Positions 40,415-52,065 are shown, numbered from the stretch's first letter. The stretch is DNA of 64,000 nt from Enterobacter sp. kpr-6 (GCF_900116015.1 NZ_FOYH01000003.1:496001-560000); one strand, 5' to 3'. Made by a program: numbers and translations. Notes: generated by a model from the letters alone, not told the origin.

Positions 40415-41062
40415 TCAGAAACCGAGGCTGTCTAACAGATCGTCAACCTGATCCTGGCTTGCGACCACGCCAGCTTTAGAGGTATCAAGCTGCGGGCCGT
40501 TGAGCAGGCTTTCGTTTTCACGTTTCGCGCGCGCCGATGGCTCTGGCATGTTATCCAGCAGCACCATCAGTAACTGACGCTCAATTTCCTGGATCACATC
40601 CATCATGCGCTTGATCACCTGACCGGTCAGATCCTGGAAATCCTGCGCCATCATGATGTCGAGCAACTGGGCGTTGGTGAAGCTGGTATGGCCCGGCACG
40701 TCACCAAGGTACTGACGGGTGTCTTTGACCAGCTCTTTCGCGTCCGTCAGCTCAATGGGATTTTCAAACCACTCATCCCAGCGTTTGGTCAGCGATTTCG
40801 CCCCGCTCTCCATCGCATCCTGGTGCGGCTGCGACGCTTCGACGCTGTTAAGCGCGCGCTCAGCGGCCTGGGCAGTCATTTGCACAACATAGTCGAGACG
40901 ATCGCGTGCATCCGGGATCGCTTCGGCGGCTTCTGCAATCGCCTGATCAAGACCCAGTTCGCGCAGGCTGTCACGCAGCATACGGGTCAGACTGCCGATC
41001 CGGGCGATAATATCTCCGGCTGCGTGTTCGTCAGCGGGTTTTATCTGTGGTTGCATCATCAT
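40415..41062 (-). CDS. cheZ: CheZ, CheY-P phosphatase
   Basis: 215 residues, one more than E. coli. A long four-helix hairpin dimer dephosphorylates CheY-P to stop tumbling. The active-site [10 protein letters not shown] has the catalytic Gln at 148 and the Asp at 144. The C-terminal helix [13 protein letters not shown], which binds CheY, is complete. It is the last gene of tar-tap-cheRBYZ. In E. coli flhB follows; here a convergent fimbrial operon lies in between. Confidence 0.98.
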   Translation of the reverse strand: MMMQPQIKPADEHAAGDIIARIGSLTRMLRDSLRELGLDQAIAEAAEAIPDARDRLDYVVQMTAQAAERALNSVEASQPHQDAMESGAKSLTKRWDEWFENPIELTDAKELVKDTRQYLGDVPGHTSFTNAQLLDIMMAQDFQDLTGQVIKRMMDVIQEIERQLLMVLLDNMPEPSARAKRENESLLNGPQLDTSKAGVVASQDQVDDLLDSLGF

Positions 41063-41070
41063 ACCGCCCC

Positions 41071-42523
<1,453 letters not shown>

Positions 42524-42527
<4 letters not shown>

Positions 42528-43390
42528 GCTTTTTCCTTACTCAGCGCATAAACAGTCTGCCCACGCAGGGTAAACTCACGCACGAGGTTGCTGAAATTCT
42601 CCGAGTGCCCGGCAAACAATAATCCGTCAGGCTTAAGCATTGGTGCGAAGCGACGCAAAATCTCCTGTTGCGTCGTTTTATCAAAATAAATCATCACGTT
42701 ACGGCAGAAGATAGCGTCAAACGGACCCGGCACGTTGTACTGCTTATCCAGCAGGTTCAGCGAGGTGAAATCGACGTTATTCGCAAGCTCCGTCCGCACG
42801 CGCACCAGTCCCTCATGCGGGCCGGTGCCGCGCATGAAGTAGCGCTGCAACTGCTGCGGAGAGAGGGTTTTAAGCTCGTCCACGCGGTAGATGCCGCTTC
42901 TGGCTTTCTCCAGCACTTCGGTATCAATGTCGCTGGCGATCACCTTCCAGCGGCCAGGGGCCATGCCTAACGCATCGGCAAGCGTAATGGCGATAGAGTA
43001 CGGCTCTTCACCCGTGGAGGCCGCAGCACTCCACACCCGGAATTCACCCGTGCGTTTACGGGCGTGATCGGCCAGCACCGGGAAATGATGCGCTTCCCGG
43101 AAAAAGGCGGTCAGATTCGTGGTCAGGGAGTTAATAAACGCCTGCCATTCGGCGCTGTTCTGGTTAGCTTCGAGCATGCTCAGATAGCGACCAAAATCGT
43201 CCAGGCCCAGGGTTCGCAGGCGACGCACGAGACGGTTGTAAACCATATCCCGTTTGTGGTCGGCCAGTACGATCCCCGCACGCTGGTAGATCAGTTGGCA
43301 TATCCGACGAAAATGCACGTCGGATAGCGCCAGGCGCTGGGTCATCTGCAACAGCAGCGATGTTTGCCCGTTGGGCTGAGATGATGTCAT
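42524..43390 (-). CDS. cheR: CheR, receptor methyltransferase
   Basis: 288 residues. An N-terminal helical domain (about 1-90) precedes a SAM-binding domain with [17 protein letters not shown] near 118 and the [15 protein letters not shown] motif near 225. The beta-subdomain that binds NWETF-tailed receptors is expected within the latter half; here Tar carries that tail. It lies 19 bp after tap and is coupled to cheB. Confidence 0.98.
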
Positions 43391-43409
43391 AGCGCCTTCT
43401 TAATTATGT

Positions 43410-45008
43410 TCAGGATACAACGGGCACAGCCGGGGGCCGTGCCACCGCAGGTAGTTCTGGTTGCTCATCAAGCTTAAATACGGCGACCAGCGATGTCAGA
43501 TGGTCTGCCTGGTTTGCCAGTTGTTCGGTGGCCGTGGCCGCTTCTTCGACAAGCGCGGCGTTCTGTTGTGTCACCTGATCCATCTGACTGACTGCAAGGG
43601 CGACCTGCTCAATGCCACGGCGTTGTTCATCCGAGGCGGAGGCGATCTCCCCCATAATGTCGTTCACCTGGGTTACGGAACGGACGATGTCCGTCATGGT
43701 CTGCGCGGCGGTATCCACCAGCACTGACCCCTGCTCCACGCGTGAAACCGACTCTTCGATCAACCCTTTGATCTCTTTTGCTGCCTGCGCACTGCGACTG
43801 GCCAGGTTGCGCACTTCGCCGGCAACGACCGCAAAGCCCCGTCCCTGCTCCCCGGCTCGCGCGGCTTCGACGGCCGCGTTGAGCGCAAGGATGTTGGTCT
43901 GGAAGGCGATACCATCAATCACGCTGATGATGTCGCCGATTTTCTGCGAACTGGTGGCGATCTCCTGCATGGTGTTGGCCACGCGTGAGGTCTGCTCACC
44001 GCCTTTCCGCGCCGTTTCCGCCGCGCTGAACGCGAGGCCAGAGGCCTGACGCGCGTTGTCGGCGTTCTGCCCGACGGTGGCGGTTAACTGCTCCATACTG
44101 GCGGCGGTTTCCGCCAGCGATGCAGCCTGCTGCTCGGTGCGGGCAGAGAGATCGTTGTTGCCCGCCGCAATCTCTGAAATCCCGGTGTGCATCCCGTTAC
44201 TGCCCTGGCGCACATCGGTCACCGTGGCGCGCAGCGCGGTTTGCATCCGCTTGAGGCTGGCAAAAATGGCGGAAATTTCATTCCGGCCATAGACCATAAC
44301 CGGGCGCGCCAGGTTGCCTTCAGCGATGCTGTCAAAATGGCTGCTGACAATCGCCAGCGGCTGCACAATCATTTTGCGCGACCAGAACAGCGAACCGCTG
44401 GTCAGTAATGCCGCCAGAATCACCACAGTGGCAAAGATCACCGCCGACATGTGGTAGTTGGTCTGCCCTTCGGCGCTGGCGGTTTCCACAAACGCATTAA
44501 TGTGTTTCTGCCAGGCGTTAAAGTTCTCATCAAACGCCGCCTGCGATGTCGCGACCGGCGCGCTCATAAAATCGGAAAGCTGGTTGTTTTCAAGCCAGGT
44601 GGCCTGATGCGCTAAATCATCGTGCCAGACGGCATAGGCCGCTTTGGTCTTCTCTTTCAGCGCGTTCCCTTCTGTTGATACCGCTTCAATACTCAGAAAT
44701 TCTTTCAGTTCCGCGTCTGCCTGTTGCAGACTGCCACGCGCCGCCACCATGAAGCCTTTGATATCTTCTGGCGGATAAGCCAGCGCCGTCAGCGTGCCCG
44801 CTTTGTTCAGAGAGATACTGGCCTGCAACAGCGTGGCGCGCATTTGTGCCAGTGCGTCACGCTGATGATTACTCTTTTCCACCTGCTGAAGGTGCTGAAA
44901 CCCTTCACGAAATGCCCAGAATGACAGGCCGTTACTGCCTATCTGCAAAATGCCGCAAACAATCAAAATCAAAAAAAGTGTGGTCGAGATACGAATACGA
45001 TTAAACAT
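43410..45008 (-). CDS. tap: Tap-like methyl-accepting chemotaxis protein
   Basis: 532 residues, near the 533 of E. coli Tap. TM1 is at about 8-30, a periplasmic four-helix sensor at about 31-190, TM2 at about 190-212, HAMP about 215-265, then the methylated helices and signalling tip with [20 protein letters not shown]. There is no NWETF pentapeptide at the end (PPAVPVVS), so it is a low-abundance receptor that depends on Tar/Tsr for methylation. E. coli Tap responds to dipeptides through DppA and to pyrimidines. Operon tar-tap-cheRBYZ. Confidence 0.93.
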   Translation of the reverse strand: MFNRIRISTTLFLILIVCGILQIGSNGLSFWAFREGFQHLQQVEKSNHQRDALAQMRATLLQASISLNKAGTLTALAYPPEDIKGFMVAARGSLQQADAELKEFLSIEAVSTEGNALKEKTKAAYAVWHDDLAHQATWLENNQLSDFMSAPVATSQAAFDENFNAWQKHINAFVETASAEGQTNYHMSAVIFATVVILAALLTSGSLFWSRKMIVQPLAIVSSHFDSIAEGNLARPVMVYGRNEISAIFASLKRMQTALRATVTDVRQGSNGMHTGISEIAAGNNDLSARTEQQAASLAETAASMEQLTATVGQNADNARQASGLAFSAAETARKGGEQTSRVANTMQEIATSSQKIGDIISVIDGIAFQTNILALNAAVEAARAGEQGRGFAVVAGEVRNLASRSAQAAKEIKGLIEESVSRVEQGSVLVDTAAQTMTDIVRSVTQVNDIMGEIASASDEQRRGIEQVALAVSQMDQVTQQNAALVEEAATATEQLANQADHLTSLVAVFKLDEQPELPAVARPPAVPVVS

Positions 45009-45048
45009 CTACGCTCCCATCAAGTGGCAATTGCCACGGTGAAATCAC

Positions 45049-46719
45049 TTAGAAAGTTTCCCAATTATCATTTTGCCCGGGGGCGGCACGCGCGGTCGTC
45101 GCAGGCACCAGAGCGGGCTGCGGGGCGACAACGGACCTGACCGGATTTGCAGGGACTGCGCCAAGGCGGAAAGCGGATACCGCCATGTTCAGTTTGCTGG
45201 CCTGCTCTTCTAGTGCGGCAGCGGATGCCGCAGATTCTTGTACCAGCGATGCGTTTTGCTGTGTCACGCGATCCATTTCGGATATGGCAAGAGCGACCTG
45301 ATCGATGCCCCGGCTCTGCTCGTCAGAGGCGGAAGCGATTTCGCCCATGATATCGGTCACGCGGGTCACCGCACTGACGATATCGTTCATGGTTTCCCCG
45401 GCGCTTTCCACCAGCACCGAGCCGGTATCCACGCGGGCCACCGAGTCTTCGATCAGGGCTTTAATTTCTTTGGCCGCCTGCGCACTGCGGCTGGCCAGAT
45501 TGCGAACTTCTCCGGCGACGACGGCAAAACCGCGTCCCTGTTCGCCCGCCCGCGCCGCTTCTACGGCAGCGTTGAGCGCAAGAATATTGGTCTGGAAAGC
45601 GATACCGTCGATCACGCTGGTGATGTCGGAAATTTTCTTCGAGCTTCCGGCGATCTCCGCCATGGTTTTCACCACGCCATCGACCACTTTGCCGCCGCGT
45701 TCAGCGGTATCCGACGCGCTTTGCGCCAGTTGTGACGCCTGACGGGCGTTGTCGGCGTTCTGTTTCACCGTCGCGGTCAACTGCTCCATGCTGGCGGCGG
45801 TTTCTTCCAGCGCCGACGCCTGCTGCTCGGTGCGGGAGGAGAGATCGTGGTTACCGCGCGCAATTTCGCTGGTGCCGCTGTAAATCGCATCCGATCCCAG
45901 ACGCACGTTAGTGACGGTGTCGCTTAACGAACTTTGCATGTGGTTAACGCTGTCTGCCAGTTCGCTCATCTCGTTACGGCCTTCCACGGCTAACGTTTGC
46001 GTCAGATCGCCGCTGGCAATTTCACGGATATGGCGGATCACGCGGTTAAGCGGATCGAGCAGGACGTTGCGGACACCGAACCAGACGACGGCCAGAATAA
46101 TAAGCAGAGCCAGCGCGAGGCCGCCCATCTGCCATTTGGCAAACTGGTAGTCACGGCTGCTGTCGGTAAAGGCGTTGTGGTAAAGGGATTCGCTGAGGCT
46201 GGCGTACTGCGTCATCGCCTCGCCCATCGCATTCTGCATTCCCTGGGTCGGCTGGGCAAAATAGGCGTCCATATTGCCGCTCTCAAGGAACTGGATCAGC
46301 TCCGCCAGCGCGGCAGAGTATGCCGTGTATTTTTCATCCAGCGTCTGGCTGGCCTGCGCCATCGACGGCACCACCGGCAGCGCTTTATAGGCCGCGTAGT
46401 GTTTCGCCGCGTCGGCAAGGGTGGCGTGGGCGTTTTTCAGTAAGTCAGTTTTGGCGCTGCTTTGTTGATTATTGGGGTCCATCATCATGCGCGCGGAGGA
46501 GCGACTCAGGTTGATGCGCGTTTGCAGCATCAGCTCCCAGGCACGGGTGAGTTCGGTTTGCTGTGAGCGAAGATCGTTAGAAACAGCAAAGCTCTGTTGG
46601 TTATCTTTTAAAGAAGAAAATAAAAGGCCACCAGAAACGAGCTGTAAAAGTGCGAAAACCCCCAGCACCATCATCAGCATTGTGACAACACGGATACGGT
46701 TCAACTTGCAACACCCCAT
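45049..46719 (-). CDS. tar: Tar, aspartate chemoreceptor
   Basis: 556 residues with the CheR/CheB-binding NWETF at the C-terminus. Aspartate-binding residues of the sensor are present: the arginines in [18 protein letters not shown] and the Thr in [12 protein letters not shown]1, TM2, HAMP and signalling tip ([20 protein letters not shown]) are intact. The N-terminus is unusual, [13 protein letters not shown], where E. coli has MINRIRVVT. The ATG at 46719 lies only about 13 bases after the predicted sigma-28 start. A TTG at 46704 with GGGGTG nine bases upstream would give 551 residues and is a good alternative. Confidence 0.93.
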   Translation of the reverse strand: MGCCKLNRIRVVTMLMMVLGVFALLQLVSGGLLFSSLKDNQQSFAVSNDLRSQQTELTRAWELMLQTRINLSRSSARMMMDPNNQQSSAKTDLLKNAHATLADAAKHYAAYKALPVVPSMAQASQTLDEKYTAYSAALAELIQFLESGNMDAYFAQPTQGMQNAMGEAMTQYASLSESLYHNAFTDSSRDYQFAKWQMGGLALALLIILAVVWFGVRNVLLDPLNRVIRHIREIASGDLTQTLAVEGRNEMSELADSVNHMQSSLSDTVTNVRLGSDAIYSGTSEIARGNHDLSSRTEQQASALEETAASMEQLTATVKQNADNARQASQLAQSASDTAERGGKVVDGVVKTMAEIAGSSKKISDITSVIDGIAFQTNILALNAAVEAARAGEQGRGFAVVAGEVRNLASRSAQAAKEIKALIEDSVARVDTGSVLVESAGETMNDIVSAVTRVTDIMGEIASASDEQSRGIDQVALAISEMDRVTQQNASLVQESAASAAALEEQASKLNMAVSAFRLGAVPANPVRSVVAPQPALVPATTARAAPGQNDNWETF

Positions 46720-46738
46720 TGATGACTTAGTAACGGTG

Positions 46739-46765
46739 TTATCGGCAAGCCACTGGGGAACTTTA
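46739..46765 (-). promoter_or_regulatory. Sigma-28 (FliA) promoter of tar-tap-cheRBYZ
   Basis: On the minus strand: TAAAGTTC, 11 bases, GCCGATAA. This matches the FliA consensus TAAAGTTT-N11-GCCGATAA at 15 of 16 positions with exact spacing. It lies between the Csu operon terminator and tar. Confidence 0.93.
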
Positions 46766-46779
46766 CATTTGCGAAAAGG

Positions 46780-46810
46780 AAAAAATCATCGGGCGGCAAC
46801 GCGCCGCCCG
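46780..46810 (-). terminator. Intrinsic terminator of the Csu-type operon
   Basis: Perfect stem CGGGCGGC / GCCGCCCG with a 5-base loop, followed leftwards by ATGATTTTTT. It lies 7 bp past the last Csu gene and just before the sigma-28 promoter of tar. Confidence 0.85.
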
Positions 46811-46816
46811 CAGAGT

Positions 46817-47785
46817 TTAAAAGGCGACGTCCACGATAATGGTGTCGGCATAGGTTCCGGCAGGCGGCGTGGTCTGGTTGGTGAGCACGCGGGCGGTGTA
46901 GTTGTAATTGCGCGTTAACAGATCCGTCGATTGTGAGGTGGACGCGCTGCTGGCCCAGCGCTCGGCACCGACGCTACCCCACCGGCTGCTGGTGCTGCCT
47001 TTGTAGATCTCATAGCTCATGCGATTGTTACCGCTCGCCATATTGCGCACGCTGCCATTGGCATAGCTGCCGTTGCTCAGCCCCACGGTGTAGGTGCTGC
47101 CTTTGGTGCAGGTGATGGCAATCGACTGTGAAATTGCCGGGAAGTTTTTTACCAGCGGCGCGGTGCCAAAATTCACATTCGGCGCGGTGATGGTGGAGCA
47201 GTCGTTGGTGACGGTGCCGTTGACCTGAAGCGTGGTTAACAAGGTGCCGGTCTGCGGCGTGCCGCATAACCCCAACAGTCCGACAGCGCAGATGTTGTAA
47301 CCGATGCTGAGATTCAGCGTCACCTGGTACGGCCCGGCGGAGACGTTTTGCCCGGCGACGGTACGCAGATAGATCGGCAGGCTGTAGCGCTGCTGCCCAA
47401 GTAATCCAAGCAGCGCGTTAGAGTTCCAGGTATAGGGCGAGGCGTTGATGGTCACTTCGCTGTTACTGGCGCAGTTGGCCTGGCCGCAGACGCGGATCGG
47501 AATGGTATCCGTCACGGTGAGATTGTCGGTGCGCTTCATCGCCGCGCGGTTGCTGGCGGTCACCGTCGCCCCGGTGATCGAGAGCGTCACCGAGTCGTTG
47601 GTCAGAAGCCCCAGCACCCGGTCACACTGCACGTTCAGCGTGGCGGTGGTCGTTTGCGGATTGCTGTTAAGCGCAAACGAGGTGACGGTACCAAACGTCC
47701 CCGCCACGGTACTAGCGCTGCAGGCCGCAAAAGCCTGGGGGATCGCCCCCAACAGCAGGCAGAGTAATAAACCAATACGGAGCAT
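46817..47785 (-). CDS. CsuE-like two-domain spore-coat-U tip subunit
   Basis: 322 residues. Signal peptide MLRIGLLLCLLLGAIPQAFA. Two consecutive SCPU (spore coat protein U) pilin domains, about 21-165 and 185-322; the second shows NFGTAPLV, ITCTKGSTYTVGL, NRMSYEIYKG and a final TYADTIIVDVAF strand. Two tandem domains with several Cys are the layout of the CsuE tip adhesin of archaic pili, whose hydrophobic finger loops bind abiotic surfaces. It starts at the usher stop (TGATG) and is last in the operon. Confidence 0.87.
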   Translation of the reverse strand: MLRIGLLLCLLLGAIPQAFAACSASTVAGTFGTVTSFALNSNPQTTTATLNVQCDRVLGLLTNDSVTLSITGATVTASNRAAMKRTDNLTVTDTIPIRVCGQANCASNSEVTINASPYTWNSNALLGLLGQQRYSLPIYLRTVAGQNVSAGPYQVTLNLSIGYNICAVGLLGLCGTPQTGTLLTTLQVNGTVTNDCSTITAPNVNFGTAPLVKNFPAISQSIAITCTKGSTYTVGLSNGSYANGSVRNMASGNNRMSYEIYKGSTSSRWGSVGAERWASSASTSQSTDLLTRNYNYTARVLTNQTTPPAGTYADTIIVDVAF

Positions 47786-50181
47786 CAGCGTTTCTCCTCA
47801 CAGGTAACCGGCCCGTAGGTCTGTAATTTATGGTCGGGATTTGGCCCCACCCGCAGCGTGACAAAACAGGTTTTGTTTTCCGGGGTCGTCACGCGTAAGT
47901 CGTTTACTTCATTAAGACTTTCCAGCCAGGCGATGCCGTCATAGCCGACAATCGCCGTCGGTTTGCCCTGCCGGTAAACCTGGCTGGTCAGCGGCAGTGG
48001 CTGACCGTTTTCATCATGCAGGATCACGCTCGCCACCCGCTCCTGTTGCATCGGGAACTCCACCAGGTAACCGCTCTGACGGCGCAGCGCCACCTTACGT
48101 TCCGTTTCCGTCAGGCGGGTATCCGCGGGAAGATTGAGGGTGTTGATGCTGTAGCTCGCCGGGTAGTAGGCCGAGACGCCGCTGATCAGCAGATAGCCAT
48201 TTTTATTGGTGCTGCCGACCGGCTGGTTTTCATAGTTCACCGGCACATCCGGCTGGCCGCCGGTGCTGACCACCACAAAGGCATCGTTGATTCTGTTGGC
48301 GGCGAACACTTCGCCATCCATCAGCACCAGCGATCCCAGTGCCTCGCCCCACCAGGTCATCATATTGCGCTCACCGTAGCCGCCGCCCTGCAATTCAATG
48401 TTGTTATTACGCCAGCCCAGCGTGCCCTGCTGGTAGCTGCGGGCCTGTGACTGGCGGGCATACGCCATGTTCCAGCTAAAGCCGCCGTCGGTCGGCATGG
48501 CGTGGTTGTAATTCAGACGCTGCGTGTTGCCGGAGGTGGGCGTGTTTTCCATGCTAAAGGCGGCGCTGTCGCGGTCGCCGAGGGGGATTTGCAACGACAT
48601 GCCGTAGGTCCAGTCGCCCCGCTGGTTATCGCGGCTGGCGGCGAGGTTAATACTGCTGCTGCCCCACAGATTGCGGCTCCAGGAGAGATTGAGCAGTTCG
48701 GTTTTCTGGTTATCAAAGCTGCGCACACCGATCCACGCCGCGCCGACGTTGCCAAAATCGCCCATGTTAAAGGTCAGGGAGTACTGATCGGTATTGCGGC
48801 TGAGGCTCGCTATCGGCTGGCGGTTGTTTTCGTCATATTCATACAGCGCCGTCTGGTCATACAGCGCCAGATTCCCGAAGCCGCGATCGCGCCGGCTGTG
48901 CTGGGTCGCCACGCTAAAGGTGCTGGTGCTGTACTGGTAGCCCCAGTCAAACTGGCCACCGCTGTTACCGCGCATCCGGCTTTGCGTCCAGGAGGTGTTC
49001 ACCACTCCGTACTGACCGAGTTTCAGCACCGCGCCCGCGCCGCCGAGGGCCAGCTCTTCGGCCGCCTCGGTGTGGCCTTCCAGCGTCAGGTAATCGGTCA
49101 GCCCGTAACGCAGCGTCCCGCTGCCCGCCGCCGGGCCGTAATCAAAATTGTCGATGCCGTAATTACGCCGCAGGCTGCCGACGGTGACCGCGCCATCGCT
49201 CAGCCCGCTTTTCAGCACGTCGCTGGCCACGTAAAACGGCAGCGTGGTGCTGACCTGGCGTCCGAGCGCATCGGTCGTCACCAGCACCGCATCGCCCGCC
49301 CCGTTGATATAGGGCAGGTTGGTTAAGGTAAACGGTCCCGGTTGCAGACGGGTGTTGCCCGCGCGATACCCGTTGATAAACACGTCCACGGAGGTCGGCA
49401 CCGCCGCCTCGCCGGAAAATTCCGGTAGCGGCCAGGTGACCAGATCCGGGCGCAGGGAGAAGTCGCGCCCGTAGCGAATACCGCCCATGCGCACGCTGCT
49501 GCTCCAGCTTAGCGAGTCAGAAATCACATCCCCGACGTTAAGCTCCGTGGCGTCGTCTTCGTTGGTCAGCGTCAGGGTGGTGTCGTAGCGGATATACCCC
49601 TCTTTTTGTTGTAGTTCGCCGGTCAGGTTCTGGCGCTGGGTGCCGGTGGAGTTGAGCACCGCATTTTCATTAAAAAAGCGCAGCTCATGCCACAGGGCAA
49701 GCTGGCTGCCGACGTGCTCGGTCTGGCTGGCGTAGATGTCGTAGTTGAGCAGCGCCCCGCGTCCGTACATCGGTTCGGCGCGCTCCGCCTCGCCGCTAAA
49801 GGGCGTGTTGCGCTCGCCCACCCATTCACGCGGAACAAACAGCATTAAGCGCTGGCGGGTACTGTCATATTCCGTGCGCACATCCGGGAGCGTGGAGAGG
49901 TTCACTTCCCCGGCAGGCAGACGATCCGCGGGGATCCCGGCTTTGATCAGATCCTCGCGTTGCGCATAAAAGATATCGTCACGCCGGGTGACGGGAGCCA
50001 CCACCTCAGTGTCGTAATAGTTCACCACCAGCGAGAGGTGGAACACCGCCTGGGCATTGATCGCCTGGGCATCCGGGGGCGGCGGCAGGGCGTCATCCCC
50101 CTCCTCTGCCCGCACGACCGTGGAACTGCCCAGCACCATCATCATTATCGGCAAGATCAGTTTGCGGGGGCCGACTGCCAT
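47785..50181 (-). CDS. CsuD-like archaic pilus usher
   Basis: 798 residues. Signal peptide at about 1-25 (LGSSTVVRA/EEGDD). N-terminal domain with FHLSLVVNYYDTEVVAPVTRRDDIFYAQREDL, then a beta-barrel with VDVFINGYRAGNTRLQPGPFTLTNLPYINGAGDAVLVTTDALGRQ as the plug/conserved region near 265-310, and a C-terminal domain ending in KTCFVTLRVGPNPDHKLQTYGPVTC. It differs from the classical usher at 36.7-39.2 kb. Its first 25 bp overlap the chaperone gene. Confidence 0.9.
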   Translation of the reverse strand: MAVGPRKLILPIMMMVLGSSTVVRAEEGDDALPPPPDAQAINAQAVFHLSLVVNYYDTEVVAPVTRRDDIFYAQREDLIKAGIPADRLPAGEVNLSTLPDVRTEYDSTRQRLMLFVPREWVGERNTPFSGEAERAEPMYGRGALLNYDIYASQTEHVGSQLALWHELRFFNENAVLNSTGTQRQNLTGELQQKEGYIRYDTTLTLTNEDDATELNVGDVISDSLSWSSSVRMGGIRYGRDFSLRPDLVTWPLPEFSGEAAVPTSVDVFINGYRAGNTRLQPGPFTLTNLPYINGAGDAVLVTTDALGRQVSTTLPFYVASDVLKSGLSDGAVTVGSLRRNYGIDNFDYGPAAGSGTLRYGLTDYLTLEGHTEAAEELALGGAGAVLKLGQYGVVNTSWTQSRMRGNSGGQFDWGYQYSTSTFSVATQHSRRDRGFGNLALYDQTALYEYDENNRQPIASLSRNTDQYSLTFNMGDFGNVGAAWIGVRSFDNQKTELLNLSWSRNLWGSSSINLAASRDNQRGDWTYGMSLQIPLGDRDSAAFSMENTPTSGNTQRLNYNHAMPTDGGFSWNMAYARQSQARSYQQGTLGWRNNNIELQGGGYGERNMMTWWGEALGSLVLMDGEVFAANRINDAFVVVSTGGQPDVPVNYENQPVGSTNKNGYLLISGVSAYYPASYSINTLNLPADTRLTETERKVALRRQSGYLVEFPMQQERVASVILHDENGQPLPLTSQVYRQGKPTAIVGYDGIAWLESLNEVNDLRVTTPENKTCFVTLRVGPNPDHKLQTYGPVTCEEKR

Positions 50182-50912
50182 TGCGTATCCCGTGCGTTAA
50201 TGGTGGCGCGAATGCGTCCGGGATCGGTGAGGCCTGCGGGCAGCGGCCAGCTTCGCACGCTGCCCGGCAACACATAGCCCAGCAGCCCTTCCGCAACGGT
50301 ACGGTTTTGACCGCCCTGTTGCAGCGACACCTGGCTTAACCGCACATGCACGTCGCTGCGATTGCGCACTTCAAGCGCCGGTTTCCCGCCCTCGCGGATC
50401 ACCCGCCAGCTCAGATCGCGGGGATTAACCAGCGCATGATTGGCCCCTTCTGCATAGGTCGCCACACCCTGGCCGTAGACAAACAGCGGGATCGAGTAGC
50501 GCATCTGGATCTTGAGGCCAATCTGCGGGGAGGAAGGATCATTAGGCTGCGGAATTTCATCGACAATAATGCGGTAGGCCTGCTCGACGCCAGCGGGCAC
50601 ATTCGCCTGTTTCATCAGGCGGATAAGCTGTTTGCTGCCCTTATCGATGCGGATAATCGGCGGGCTGGCGACCACCTCCTGCTGCGCCTGATAGCGCTCA
50701 TGACCGCCATCCTGATGCCAGCGCACGATACGCACCTGCATGGTGGTCGGGGTGTCACCCTGATTCTGGATCCAAAGCTCGGTGGCCTGTTTATCCGCCG
50801 CCAGCCACGGGTCAATCGGCCATAACAGAATGGTCGCCGCCGCCATGACCTGTTGAGCGTTGAGCGCCAGCGCTGCGGTCAGCAGCATCGCCCCACGTGT
50901 AGTGACGTTCAT
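50157..50912 (-). CDS. CsuC-like periplasmic pilus chaperone
   Basis: 251 residues, signal peptide MNVTTRGAMLLTAALALNAQQVMA. PapD-like two-domain protein of the archaic type: TELWIQNQGDTPTTMQVRIVRW (domain 1), RIDKGSKQLIRLMKQ, EQAYRIIVDEIPQP and then a second domain from about 145 (GLKIQMRYSIPLFVYG). It has no disulphide pair. It acts with the SCPU subunits and the adjacent usher. It lies 16 bp after the second pilin gene. Confidence 0.9.
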   Translation of the reverse strand: MNVTTRGAMLLTAALALNAQQVMAAATILLWPIDPWLAADKQATELWIQNQGDTPTTMQVRIVRWHQDGGHERYQAQQEVVASPPIIRIDKGSKQLIRLMKQANVPAGVEQAYRIIVDEIPQPNDPSSPQIGLKIQMRYSIPLFVYGQGVATYAEGANHALVNPRDLSWRVIREGGKPALEVRNRSDVHVRLSQVSLQQGGQNRTVAEGLLGYVLPGSVRSWPLPAGLTDPGRIRATINARDTQWQSAPAN

Positions 50913-50928
50913 GACACTCCTCCCTGTA

Positions 50929-51483
50929 TCACCATGACAAGGTCACGGTGAGTTGATCGCTGTAATTTCCGGCGGGGCTAAACCCCGTAAGTTGCGCTGC
51001 GCCGAACAGCGTCAGCGCAATATTGTTGCTGTCGGTGTAGGTGACCGACAGCGTCTGGTCGACGCCAATTTCGCTGTTTGCCGCAAAGGTATTGCTGCGG
51101 TACAGACGGTACGGGACCACCTCGGTGCCCCCGCTGCGCTGCATGTTGCGGACGGAGGCGTAGTGCAGTCCACCGTTGATGCTCATACTCAGCGCCACGC
51201 CTGGCGTGCAGGCGAGCGATAAGGCGGAATTAGGCACAAAACTGGTGGTGACGCGCCCGCTTTCGACGCCGGTATGGGTGCCAAAGTTGAGCGAACCAAG
51301 AACGCCCCCTGTGCCGCTGGCGACCGAGCATCCGGCTTCGATCGTGGCCCCCACCTGAAACGTCTGTGTGGTGACGGCCTTTGCCGCTCCCGGCAATATG
51401 AGTCCGGCGACGAGCAGATAAAATCCGCCGCGCAGGACTCCCCGGCCTCCCCGAGGGAAAGCGGTGCATCCATCTGTGGTCAT
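50929..51483 (-). CDS. Spore-coat-U domain minor pilin
   Basis: 184 residues with a long N-region before the hydrophobic signal (RGGFYLLVAGLILPGAAKA/VTTQ). A single SCPU domain: TFQVGATIEAGCSVASG, GSLNFGTHTG, LSLACTPGVALSMSINGG and a terminal SDQLTVTLSW strand. It resembles CsuA or CsuB. The start could instead lie at a later in-frame codon, since the first 20 residues are unusual for a signal peptide. It is 12 bp after the first pilin gene. Confidence 0.85.
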   Translation of the reverse strand: MTTDGCTAFPRGGRGVLRGGFYLLVAGLILPGAAKAVTTQTFQVGATIEAGCSVASGTGGVLGSLNFGTHTGVESGRVTTSFVPNSALSLACTPGVALSMSINGGLHYASVRNMQRSGGTEVVPYRLYRSNTFAANSEIGVDQTLSVTYTDSNNIALTLFGAAQLTGFSPAGNYSDQLTVTLSW

Positions 51484-51495
51484 CGTGATGGGGCG

Positions 51496-52065
51496 TTAGT
51501 AAATAACGCTCACGTTAATCGTATCGGTGTAGCTGCCCGGCACGACGCTGACGCTGTTTCCGCCGCCCTGGATACGGCCATACAGCGTGTAGTTATCCAC
51601 GCCGCCGGTGGTGGAGGCGATAGGCAGCGGCGCGTTGTTGGCGACGACGTTACTGAATCCGCTGTCGCTGTAGAGGCTATAGGCCACGCCCTGCGTCGCG
51701 TTGGTAGTGTTGATCAGGTAACGCGCCGGCGTGCCGGGGGTGCCGACTACGGTACCGGGCGCGGTGGCGTTGGTGTTACCGGTGATTTGCACGGTATAGC
51801 TGGCGGTGGTGCACTGAATGCCGAAGCTGTTTCCGCCCGCCGCGCCAGTGAGCTGGGTGGTCAGTTCGGAGAAGGTCGCCGGGTGTTCACCGAAGTCCAG
51901 CGTACCGAAGTTGATCCCATTCTGGCTGGGCGATCCGTTGATCAGGCAGCCATTCGTTAAGGTGAGGCTGGCCCCAATTGTCCCGCTACTGGTCACCGCG
52001 CGGGCCTGCTGCCCGGCAAAAACGAATGCGCCAGCTGTCAGGACAAAAAGTAATTTTTTGTTCAT
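51496..52065 (-). CDS. Spore-coat-U domain major pilin (CsuA/B-like)
   Basis: 189 residues, signal peptide MNKKLLFVLTAGAFVFAGQQARA. One SCPU domain with SLTLTNGCLING, NFGTLDFGEHPATF, FGIQCTTASYTVQITG and a terminal SYTDTINVSVIY strand; Gly/Ser/Thr-rich. As the first gene of the operon and the most regular subunit it is the likely rod pilin. It is followed by the second pilin, chaperone, usher and tip genes. Confidence 0.88.
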   Translation of the reverse strand: MNKKLLFVLTAGAFVFAGQQARAVTSSGTIGASLTLTNGCLINGSPSQNGINFGTLDFGEHPATFSELTTQLTGAAGGNSFGIQCTTASYTVQITGNTNATAPGTVVGTPGTPARYLINTTNATQGVAYSLYSDSGFSNVVANNAPLPIASTTGGVDNYTLYGRIQGGGNSVSVVPGSYTDTINVSVIY

